Origin: FEN-1297 sp046704255
GTDB lineage: Bacteria > Bacteroidota > Ignavibacteria > Ignavibacteriales > Ignavibacteriaceae
Assembly (NCBI GenBank): GCA_046704255.1
Contig: JBJKSH010000224.1
Coordinates: 1 to 5,597 of the forward strand
Length of the DNA: 5,597 nucleotides
Reading direction: 5' to 3'
The notes beneath the pieces are model-generated. The model worked only from the letters and a program-made list of their open reading frames with translations, did not search any database and was not told the DNA's origin. Positions 1 through 5,567 of this stretch are shown here, in pieces. Position numbers and translations under genes: made by a program. The stretch's first letter is position 1. Every line of letters starts with the position of its first letter.

Positions 1-99
1 GTATTATTCAAAGCATCAGCACACTCAAGCGGAATATACTACAATACAATAAAAGCAGCCGCATAATCCTCGAACAAAAAAATCATAGTAATCAAAAAA
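1..99 (+). pseudogene. 3' remnant of a T9SS type A sorting domain (partial, premature stop)
   Basis: Frame 1 reads VLFKASAHSSGIYYNTIKAA plus A, then TAA at 64-66. Past that stop the same frame continues SSNKKIIVIKKQ. The combined string aligns residue for residue with the tail of the secreted enzyme in this window (VLLNASALASGIYFYSIKAG, then AYSAQKKMIVLK). The stop falls exactly where that tail has Tyr462 (TAT versus TAA), so it looks like a nonsense change that removes the terminal basic 'KK..V.K' stretch. Canonical small residues are also lost (Leu to His in 'LASG', Gly to Ala in 'KAGA'). The 5' part lies outside the window, so I cannot tell whether a whole gene once stood here or only this duplicated scrap. 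A functional T9SS gene that ends at base 66 is the alternative, but it would lack the terminal strand normally needed for sorting. Confidence 0.55.
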
Positions 100-132
100 C
101 AAAGAAGAATTTGCATTATCTCTCAAAATTAA
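1..132 (+). repeat. Left arm of a diverged 132-bp inverted repeat
   Basis: This arm aligns without gaps to the reverse complement of 474-605, where base i pairs with base 606-i. I count 100 identities and 32 differences. The match covers the last 33 codons of the secreted enzyme and continues 33 bp past its stop codon, so it is a DNA-level copy rather than two independently evolved sorting domains. Weaker similarity may run on to about 148 with one indel. The left edge is cut by the start of the window. Confidence 0.8.
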
Positions 133-473
133 CGATTTCAATCATAATACCAACTTTTCACTACCCCTTTTTATTACTTGCTCAAGTCAGGAATGGATGA
201 ATATATAAATGTGTGTATAAATCATTTTGCATTGCCCGTTCTGTTTCATAATCGGCTAGGTTAAGAGATGATCAATTTTAACAAACATTCAATTCTTTAT
301 CTTTATGCTGCCGGTTCACTTCCCCGGTATTGCTTACTATATTTACTACTCAAACATTTACTGCCCGTTTTTTATCAAAATTATTAATAATAAATGCGCT
401 GTAAACTTAATTTTATTTCAGTATTATTATCTGCTTTGTGTTCACTGCGGATTCTCTCAATCTGCGTGAAAAA
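133..473. other. Region without a recognised gene between the inverted-repeat arms
   Basis: This AT-rich stretch has stops in all frames and no intact gene that I recognise. Weak signals are a short minus-strand open stretch around 182-288 (see rejected items), an 8-bp direct repeat CAAACATT at 282-289 and 351-358, and a small CCGG...CCGG dyad near 311-327. I saw no tRNA cloverleaf and no strong hairpin followed by a U-tract. It separates the plus-strand remnant from the 3' end of the minus-strand enzyme gene. Confidence 0.6.
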
Positions 474-487
474 ATAATTTTCACAGA
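461..487. repeat. Imperfect hairpin 20 bp downstream of the secreted enzyme gene
   Basis: TCTGCGTGAAAA (461-472) and TTTTCACAGA (478-487) are complementary over 10 pairs except for a 2-base CG bulge, with a short AT loop. On the minus strand it lies just after the stop codon of the secreted enzyme gene. No run of U follows it (the next bases are TTGAGAG), so an intrinsic terminator is not well supported. The phrase resembles degenerate 'CTGCGTGAAAA/CACAGAG' repeats that I have seen scattered between genes in many bacterial genomes; this resemblance is from memory. Confidence 0.4.
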
Positions 488-605
488 GAAGGCAAAAACT
501 TCTATGTTATTTCAGAACAATCATTTTTTTCTGCGCCGAATATGCGCCTGCTTTTATACTATAGAAGTAAATTCCGCTTGCCAGTGCAGAAGCATTCAAT
601 AATAC
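474..605 (-). repeat. Right arm of the diverged 132-bp inverted repeat
   Basis: This is the partner of 1-132. It contains codons 440-471 of the secreted enzyme, its TAA stop (507-509) and 33 bp of 3' flank. It encodes a well-formed T9SS tail, so it is the intact and presumably ancestral or selected copy. Every A on its coding strand is kept in the left arm, while many of its T, G and C positions differ. Confidence 0.8.
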
Positions 606-1922
606 AGAATGTTCTCCGGCTTTCTGCTCCTTATTTACCATAATCATTATTTCTTTGCCGGTAATATCATATAATTTCAAAACAACTTTATCTTGTTTAA
701 TAAGATTATATTTAATTATAGTTTCCGGATTAAAAGGGTTCGGGTAATTTTGATATAAATTAAATTCGCCCGGTGATAAAGCAACATCCGCTCTTACTGC
801 CATACTGTACATATAAGAACCGCTAAAATCAATTTGCTTTAATCTATAAGAATAATTACCGGGAGATAGATTCTTATCGATAAATGAATACCTTTGAGAT
901 TCAGTTGAATTACCACCACCATTAACAAAAGCGACCTTTTCCCAAGCTACCCACTTTCCAGCAGCCCCTTCCCCTTGGGAAGGGGTTGAGGTTAGGCTTC
1001 TTTCAATGTCAAAACCCAGGTTATTTTGTTCGGTTGCGGTAGTCCATTTTAAAACAACAGAATTTCCAACCACATTCACATTAAAGGAAGTAAGTTCAAC
1101 AGGTAAAAATCCACCGGATGGGAGCGGACTTCCGGCATTTGTCCATGCAGTATAAATTAAGCTTGCTAGCCTGCTTGATGCACTATCTAACAATGCAATT
1201 GTAAAATTACCGGTTAGTTCCCATAGTTTTTGCTGGTAAACTGTACTCCTTGTATCACTATTAACTGCCTTGGCAGCAGCGTCGGCTTTAATTAAAGAAT
1301 CAACATAATTGTAGTTATTATAAATGTAATTAAAAACAAAACTGGAAACGTTAGAAATATATTGAACATTTCCGCTGCCGCATTTTATTTGATCCTGAAA
1401 AGTCGATAGCATATCGGACTCGTACCTGGCATGTAGTCCGCCGGGATTATAATTTTCCGTTAAATGAAGCGGTTGATGAGAATCGCCTACGTAATGCCCT
1501 AGATCGGCAGCAGTTAACATAGCTTTATGCCAATCTCTTCTGGCAAAACAGTTTTTAAGAGTGTCGTACGTAGTAATTATTGCCCAGGGTAGTGTTCCGT
1601 TACTTGTAACAAAATATAATCCGTGCAACGCAACAACGGAATCATAGCTCTGGCTAATTTTATGGTTAGCTACAAATTCGGGATAGCTGTCTATATCAAT
1701 ATAGTGCTTCGGAGACTCCGTCGGGTCTCCGCCCTTTCTATAATCGGCATCAGAAGCATGCTGAACCAGACCATCCGCCCAGCTCATAAATTCATTCATC
1801 TGCGGAGGGAAAAATAAAAAGCAATTTAGGTTTATTATTCTATGGCCAGTACCGCCCCATCCGCCGAAAATGAGTAATAATAAAACGGGAATTAAAAAAG
1901 AGATCTTTTTTAAGAAATGCAT
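507..1922 (-). CDS. Secreted zinc-dependent phospholipase C / S1-P1 nuclease superfamily protein with T9SS sorting domain
   Basis: This is a predicted exported trinuclear-zinc phosphodiesterase of 471 residues. Residues 1-21 are a signal peptide (KK at 5-6, hydrophobic core 7-19). Cleavage before Trp22 would expose the N-terminal Trp that binds zinc in this superfamily. Candidate ligands are Trp22 and His27 (WGGTGH), Asp60 (or Asp58), His73 (PKHYIDID), His143, Asp147 and His153 (LGHYVGDSHQPLH), then His164 and Glu168 (HARYE). The catalytic fold ends near residue 260. A fibronectin-like linker (about 274-380) and a T9SS type A domain (about 387-471, NYPNPFNP at 392-399, ending KKMIVLK) follow. 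S1/P1 nucleases use Asp at the last ligand, while bacterial phospholipase C uses Glu in an HxxYE motif, so nuclease versus lipase activity is unresolved. The T9SS tail implies passage through the outer membrane and release or anchoring at the surface. The gene stands apart from the upstream operon. A palindromic element is translated within the linker at about residues 313-320. Confidence 0.88.
   Translation of the reverse strand: MHFLKKISFLIPVLLLLIFGGWGGTGHRIINLNCFLFFPPQMNEFMSWADGLVQHASDADYRKGGDPTESPKHYIDIDSYPEFVANHKISQSYDSVVALHGLYFVTSNGTLPWAIITTYDTLKNCFARRDWHKAMLTAADLGHYVGDSHQPLHLTENYNPGGLHARYESDMLSTFQDQIKCGSGNVQYISNVSSFVFNYIYNNYNYVDSLIKADAAAKAVNSDTRSTVYQQKLWELTGNFTIALLDSASSRLASLIYTAWTNAGSPLPSGGFLPVELTSFNVNVVGNSVVLKWTTATEQNNLGFDIERSLTSTPSQGEGAAGKWVAWEKVAFVNGGGNSTESQRYSFIDKNLSPGNYSYRLKQIDFSGSYMYSMAVRADVALSPGEFNLYQNYPNPFNPETIIKYNLIKQDKVVLKLYDITGKEIMIMVNKEQKAGEHSVLLNASALASGIYFYSIKAGAYSAQKKMIVLK
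965..985. repeat. Short palindromic element translated in frame inside the linker
   Basis: CCCCTTCCC (965-973) and GGGAAGGGG (977-985) are perfect 9-bp complementary arms around a 3-base CTT loop. The element is GC-rich against an AT-rich background. On the coding strand it and its flanks read SLTSTPSQGEGAAGK, a low-complexity stretch between 'GFDIERS' and 'WVAWEKVAF', which otherwise belong to one beta-rich linker. It looks like a small palindromic repeat that settled in frame in a tolerant loop. Confidence 0.65.
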
Positions 1923-1928
1923 TTCAGG

Positions 1929-1935
1929 CCCCTTT
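1929..1935 (-). promoter_or_regulatory. Ribosome binding site of the secreted enzyme gene
   Basis: The minus strand reads AAAGGGG, six bases before the ATG at 1922. It is the most purine-rich Shine-Dalgarno-like site in the window and supports this start, which also places the signal peptide correctly. Confidence 0.6.
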
Positions 1936-1965
1936 GAATTTATTATTTATAATTTTATTTGCTTT

Positions 1966-1993
1966 ATTCTAATTTAATATTATTAATTTACAA
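1966..1993 (-). promoter_or_regulatory. Possible promoter of the secreted enzyme gene
   Basis: In the 85-bp gap after rlmB the minus strand has TTGTAA (1993-1988), a 16-bp spacer and TAGAAT (1971-1966). These match sigma-70 type boxes at 4/6 and 5/6. Transcription would start near 1959, giving a leader of about 37 bases. The region is so AT-rich that chance matches are likely, and I do not know the promoter consensus of this lineage. Confidence 0.3.
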
Positions 1994-2007
1994 ATGTAAT
2001 CTTCAGG

Positions 2008-2769
2008 TTAAATCTTATTTTGATTTTTTCTCTGTCTAAGTATTTCAAACAATACAATACCGGCAGCAACGGAAACATTAAGCGATTGGATTTTTCCTTT
2101 CATGGGAATTTGAACTAGAAAATCGCATCTCTCTGCGGTTAATCTTCTTATACCTTTTTCTTCATTTCCAATTACAAGTGCTGCAGGCAGCTTATAATCA
2201 ACTGCCGTATAATCTTTTAGAACTTGATTTTCCCTTATTGAACTTTCAATATAAGTTCCGAAAATCCAAAAGCCGTTATTCTTTATTTCACTTAAGGTAA
2301 TTGATAAATTATTAACCGGGCATATTTTTACATGTTCGGCAGCTCCGGCAGAAGTTTTTATAACCGTTGAATTTACCGGCGCACTGTTGTGCCTTGTTAT
2401 TATTATTCCATCAGTTCCGCTGCATTCGGCTGTCCTAAGTATTGCACCCAGGTTATGCGTGTCCTGTATGGAATCCAAAATTAGCAGTAACGGATAGGTA
2501 GACTTTTTTGATTCTTTTATAACTTCATCAAGAGAATAATATTTTTGATTGGACTTTAATGCAATTACTCCCTGGTTATTATTCCGGCTGTCGAAAGTTG
2601 TAAATTTTGCAGAAGGAATTTCATTGCATTTAATTCCCCTTTTTTTTGCGGCAATTCTAATTGAATTTATTATTCCGCCTTTCTGACCGTAAAGAATGTA
2701 AACCTGTTCAATTTCCTCACCGGAATATATAGCTTCCAGAACAGGTTTTCTTCCTATTATTAAATTCAT
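2008..2769 (-). CDS. rlmB: 23S rRNA (guanosine-2'-O-)-methyltransferase RlmB, SpoU/TrmH family
   Basis: This is a 253-residue SAM-dependent ribose 2'-O-methyltransferase. In the RlmB family it modifies the P-loop guanosine of 23S rRNA (G2251 in E. coli numbering). Residues 1-75 form the small N-terminal RNA-binding domain (opening 'IIGRKPVLEAI'). The SPOUT knot follows with its three motifs: motif 1 DTHNLGAILRTAE (103-115, with Asn106 and the expected catalytic Arg112), motif 2 ALVIGNEEKGIRR (197-209, Glu203) and motif 3 IPMKGKIQSLNVSVAAG (221-237, with SLNVS). Its length is close to E. coli RlmB. The start lies 5 bp after the lgt stop with no clear Shine-Dalgarno, so translation is probably coupled to lgt. 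A tRNA Gm18 methyltransferase (TrmH) is the main alternative, but the N-terminal domain favours RlmB. Confidence 0.9.
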   Translation of the reverse strand: MNLIIGRKPVLEAIYSGEEIEQVYILYGQKGGIINSIRIAAKKRGIKCNEIPSAKFTTFDSRNNNQGVIALKSNQKYYSLDEVIKESKKSTYPLLLILDSIQDTHNLGAILRTAECSGTDGIIITRHNSAPVNSTVIKTSAGAAEHVKICPVNNLSITLSEIKNNGFWIFGTYIESSIRENQVLKDYTAVDYKLPAALVIGNEEKGIRRLTAERCDFLVQIPMKGKIQSLNVSVAAGIVLFEILRQRKNQNKI

Positions 2770-2774
2770 ATACT

Positions 2775-3698
2775 TTAAGTTTTGGCTTTTTTGGTTTCTA
2801 CTTTTATAGGCGGCGGAACAAACTTTGGCAATTTATCCTTATTATTAGAAATGTATACAAAACCAATTACGCCTATTATAACCAATGGTATGGAAATTAA
2901 TTGCGCTTCGCTTAAATTAAAGAGCAGCCTCGGATTTAATCTAATGGTTTCAATTAAGAATCTTTCTACACCGGCAAAAATTAAATAAAGCATAAAAAGT
3001 TTGCCGTCCGGCCAATCCTTTTTCCTTAAATGCCAGAGAATAAAAAATATTATCATGCAGGCAATAAATTCATAAATTGGAGCGGGATGTAATCTAATAA
3101 CCTGATCAAATTTTGTTATTGTACCGTAGCTGTCGTGCCCTACAACCTGAGAGGATAATGAGTAATAATGGTCGCGGGCTGCAAGCAGCGGATGATCGTG
3201 GTAATACTGCATTAAAGCATAATGAGGTTTTACTGTTCCGCGGTAAAAATATGTGCCCCAAGGCAGTTTGGTAGGAATACCGTAATCGCCGTCTCCGGCT
3301 AGCTGGCAGCCTATTCTTCCGATACCGTAAGCAAGAATTAAAGATGGTGCAATTGCATCACTTACAAAAAGGAATGGAATTTTTTTCCTTCTTAAATATA
3401 ATGCTATCATTACGGCAGCAAGTATTAAGCCTCCGTAAAAAGTTAATCCCCCCGGAGAAAAAGCAATAAGCGGATCGTTTATAAATGCAGACCAGTTTTC
3501 AATAAGGTCCAGTGCTTTACATCCAATTATGCCGAAAACTATGGCAAGCAGAGTAATTTCCGTTGCATACTTCGGATTAAGTTTTTTTCGTTCGAATTCT
3601 TTTGTAAGTATTAAACTGGCAATTATAAACGCTATACCCAGCATTAGGCCCCAGCTGTAAACAGTAAAAGGACCTATTTTAAAAAGTTCAGGGTACAT
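2775..3698 (-). CDS. lgt: Phosphatidylglycerol-prolipoprotein diacylglyceryl transferase
   Basis: This inner-membrane enzyme transfers diacylglycerol from phosphatidylglycerol to the lipobox cysteine of prolipoproteins, the first step of lipoprotein maturation. It has 307 residues with about seven hydrophobic segments (roughly 14-32, 47-66, 84-102, 112-130, 205-224, 232-250 and 264-284). Family signatures are present: SPGGLTFYGG (81-90), GRIGCQLAGDGDYG (127-140, with the conserved Arg128) and HPAPIYE (204-210). The E. coli-type His of 'HGG' is Tyr88 here, a substitution also found in other Lgt proteins as I recall. The stretch 150-203 between the last two motifs is long and rich in His and Tyr. 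The C-terminus is a basic Lys/Pro tail. The start overlaps the end of the hisS operon segment, 1 bp after the hisS stop, with a good ribosome binding site. Confidence 0.96.
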   Translation of the reverse strand: MYPELFKIGPFTVYSWGLMLGIAFIIASLILTKEFERKKLNPKYATEITLLAIVFGIIGCKALDLIENWSAFINDPLIAFSPGGLTFYGGLILAAVMIALYLRRKKIPFLFVSDAIAPSLILAYGIGRIGCQLAGDGDYGIPTKLPWGTYFYRGTVKPHYALMQYYHDHPLLAARDHYYSLSSQVVGHDSYGTITKFDQVIRLHPAPIYEFIACMIIFFILWHLRKKDWPDGKLFMLYLIFAGVERFLIETIRLNPRLLFNLSEAQLISIPLVIIGVIGFVYISNNKDKLPKFVPPPIKVETKKAKT

Positions 3699-3699
3699 T

Positions 3700-4959
3700 T
3701 TAAATCCTTATAATCTCTGTTATCTTAGATAGATTCCCGATTTCAATTAACAGCTGTTCACCGGTTGCCATATTTTTCAAATTTATTTTACCGGCTTTAT
3801 ATTCTTCTCCGCCGGCAAATAAAACAAAGCGTGCATTCATTTTGTTTGCTTCTCTCATCTGGGCTTTTACGCTTCTGTCAATGTAATCAAGTTCCACATT
3901 TAGATTATTATTTCGCAAATCCAAAGCCATGGCAAATACCTTGCCGGTTAATTCCTTATCAAGTTTTATAATATAAACATCAATTGAACCGGCAGGTAAA
4001 TTTAATACCTTTTCATTTTCACAGGCAAGTAAAATTCTCTCAATACCGGCAGCAAATCCTACACCCGGAGTAGGTACGCCTCCAAGCTGTTCGATAAGAA
4101 GATCGTACCTTCCGCCTCCACATAGAGCGCTTTGTGAGCCTACCTTGCCGCTTACAATTTCGAATGTTGTTTTGGTGTAATAATCAAGCCCTCTTACCAG
4201 CCGCGGATCGATTTCAAAAGGAATATTTGCTCTGTTAAGCAGTCCTTTTACAATTTCAAAATCTTCTTTACTTTCTTCGTCAATGTAATCTATAAGCAAA
4301 GGCGCATCTTTAATTAATTTCTGATCGTATTCAATTTTACTGTCGAAAATTCTAAGAATATTTGAATCGAATCTCTTCCTGCTGTCTTCGGAAAGTTTAT
4401 CTTTAAAATCTTTAAGATAATTCCGCAGAATATTTTTGTAATTTTCCCTGGCAGAAGGCATACCGAGCGAATTTATTTTTATTGTAATATCCTTTAGACC
4501 AAGACTTTTTAAAATGGTTAAAGCAATAATTATTAATTCTGCATCAAGTAAAGGAGATGAACTGCCGAGTGCCTCGCAGCCGAACTGGTGAAATTGTCTT
4601 TGCCTTCCGGCTTGAGGTCTTTCCTGCCGGAACATCGGGGAAATGTAATACATTTTGTTAAGCTGCTGCTGCTTACCCATCGAATGTTCGATATAAGCAC
4701 GAACAACAGATGCAGTCATTTCCGGCTTAAGCGTAATACTTGTTTGGCTCCTATCAGAAAAAGTGTACATTTCTTTACCGACTATGTCGGTTTCTTCTCC
4801 AATACTGCGGGAGAATAAACCGGTTTCTTCAAACAAAGGAGTTCTAATTTCCTTATAATTATAATTACCGCATATTCTTTCCACCATATTTTCCAGATGT
4901 TTCCATGCGGAAATATCCTGCGGTAAAATATCCTTTGTTCCGGTTATAGCTTTAATCAT
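3700..4959 (-). CDS. hisS: Histidine--tRNA ligase (HisRS)
   Basis: This cytoplasmic class II aminoacyl-tRNA synthetase attaches histidine to tRNA-His. At 419 residues it is close to the usual bacterial length. The N-terminus GTKDILP (7-13) is typical of HisRS. Motif 2 is MFRQERPQAGRQRQFHQ (109-125, with Arg111), and the histidine-specific motifs LVRGLDYYTKTTFE (254-267, with Arg256) and ALCGGGRYDLL (278-288) are present. Motif 3 is GVGFAAGIERI (299-309). The C-terminal anticodon-binding domain covers about 325-419. All key residues are intact, which argues against the paralogue HisZ. It is followed 1 bp later by lgt and preceded by ptsN at 44 bp. No Shine-Dalgarno is visible before the ATG (upstream minus strand CCTTTTGGTATTTAA), as is common in Bacteroidota-related lineages. 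Confidence 0.97.
   Translation of the reverse strand: MIKAITGTKDILPQDISAWKHLENMVERICGNYNYKEIRTPLFEETGLFSRSIGEETDIVGKEMYTFSDRSQTSITLKPEMTASVVRAYIEHSMGKQQQLNKMYYISPMFRQERPQAGRQRQFHQFGCEALGSSSPLLDAELIIIALTILKSLGLKDITIKINSLGMPSARENYKNILRNYLKDFKDKLSEDSRKRFDSNILRIFDSKIEYDQKLIKDAPLLIDYIDEESKEDFEIVKGLLNRANIPFEIDPRLVRGLDYYTKTTFEIVSGKVGSQSALCGGGRYDLLIEQLGGVPTPGVGFAAGIERILLACENEKVLNLPAGSIDVYIIKLDKELTGKVFAMALDLRNNNLNVELDYIDRSVKAQMREANKMNARFVLFAGGEEYKAGKINLKNMATGEQLLIEIGNLSKITEIIRI
3705..3709 (-). promoter_or_regulatory. Ribosome binding site of lgt inside the hisS 3' end
   Basis: The minus strand reads AAGGA, six bases before the lgt ATG (3698), and lies within the last codons of hisS. It supports the annotated lgt start and translation within one transcript. 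Confidence 0.6.
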
Positions 4960-5003
4960 TTAAATACCAAAAGGAGAGTGTAAATCAAACTTTGGAGAAG
5001 CTG

Positions 5004-5474
5004 CTAAACTTCAAAATAATTTTCTTCTTCTTTCCTAAAGATTTCAAAAATTTCTTCGGAAGTTTTTGCCTTTATTAATTTATCTCTAAATTCATCCTTA
5101 TTCATCATTCTGGAAATTCTACTAAGCAGCTTAATATGTTTGCTTACAAGATTATCTTTTCCTACCAGTAAAAAGACAAGATAAACAGGATGCCCGTCAA
5201 GAGAGTCGTATTCTATCGGATGGCTGGTTTTACCAAATGCAGCCAAAATATCGTTTACTGCATTTGTTTTACCATGAGGAATTGCAAAACCTTTACCCAC
5301 GCCAGTAGACATTATCTTTTCTCTTTCCAGAACCGCATCTCTTACTTTTTCCAGATCGATTATTCGCGGGTCATCCTTAAATAAATCTATCAGTTCGTTA
5401 ATAACAGATTCTTTATTCTGGCCTTTAAGATCAGAAATTATAAAATTTTTCCCTAATAAATCTAATACTTTCAT
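5004..5474 (-). CDS. ptsN: PTS EIIA domain protein (PtsN / fructose-type IIA)
   Basis: This is a 156-residue stand-alone phosphotransferase EIIA domain of the fructose/nitrogen (EIIA type 2) family. The phosphorylation motif is REKIMSTGVGKGFAIPHGKT (51-70) with the phospho-acceptor His67. The second conserved block is PVYLVFLLVGKDN...HIKLLSRISRMM (96-124). It fills one domain, with no EIIB or EIIC fused or adjacent. That fits a regulatory PtsN-type protein phosphorylated by an NPr/HPr partner rather than a sugar transporter part, although a IIA for an unseen transporter remains possible. It is the first gene of the likely ptsN-hisS-lgt-rlmB cluster. The start at 5474 gives the usual N-terminus and has a GGCGG ribosome-binding sequence. 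Confidence 0.85.
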   Translation of the reverse strand: MKVLDLLGKNFIISDLKGQNKESVINELIDLFKDDPRIIDLEKVRDAVLEREKIMSTGVGKGFAIPHGKTNAVNDILAAFGKTSHPIEYDSLDGHPVYLVFLLVGKDNLVSKHIKLLSRISRMMNKDEFRDKLIKAKTSEEIFEIFRKEEENYFEV

Positions 5475-5479
5475 TAGTA

Positions 5480-5484
5480 CCGCC
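5480..5484 (-). promoter_or_regulatory. Ribosome binding site of ptsN
   Basis: The minus strand reads GGCGG, five bases before the ATG at 5474. It is an island of G/C in a strongly AT-rich leader, which supports this start codon. Confidence 0.45.
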
Positions 5485-5503
5485 GGTTAACTTACTAAAT
5501 TAA

Positions 5504-5557
5504 CAAATTTGCCTAAAAACAATTTGTAAATTTACTAATCTCGTATAAGTTAAGCAA
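5504..5557 (-). promoter_or_regulatory. Possible promoter and palindromes upstream of ptsN
   Basis: The minus strand has TTGCTT (5557-5552), a 17-bp spacer and TAAATT (5534-5529), a weak sigma-70-like pair that would give a leader of about 48 bases. The putative -10 box lies inside a perfect 10-bp palindrome GTAAATTTAC (5526-5535). A second perfect palindrome CAAATTTG is at 5504-5511. Both could be operator half-sites or chance in AT-rich DNA. Confidence 0.22.
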
Positions 5558-5567
5558 TTATTAAATC

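Noticed and set aside
182..288. Short minus-strand coding remnant (SLNLADYETERAMQNDLYTH...)
   Set aside because: About 29 codons are open to a TGA at 182-184, and an ATG at 286-288 lies in another frame. The peptide looks protein-like, but joining the two needs a frameshift, there is no ribosome binding site and I recognise no family.
461..487. Intrinsic terminator for the secreted enzyme gene
   Set aside because: The hairpin has a 2-base bulge, an AT-rich stem and no U-tract on the minus-strand side, so it does not meet terminator criteria.
1..605. Diversity-generating retroelement template/variable repeat pair
   Set aside because: There are two similar 132-bp copies, one at a gene's 3' end, and 20 of 32 changes are at A in the left copy. 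However, 12 changes are at C or T, the copies are inverted, A to G is absent, the target is a sorting tail rather than a ligand-binding fold, and no reverse transcriptase is in the window.
1623..1817. Plus-strand open frame of 64 codons inside the secreted enzyme gene
   Set aside because: It lies wholly antisense to a well-supported gene, and its translation has no recognisable domain. The same holds for plus-strand frames at 2782-2988, 3765-3971, 4588-4818 and 5190-5384.
4960..5003. Regulatory element or T-box-like leader before hisS
   Set aside because: The 44-bp gap is too short for a T-box and shows no strong hairpin. The AGGAG visible at 4972-4976 is on the plus strand and so is not a ribosome binding site for hisS.
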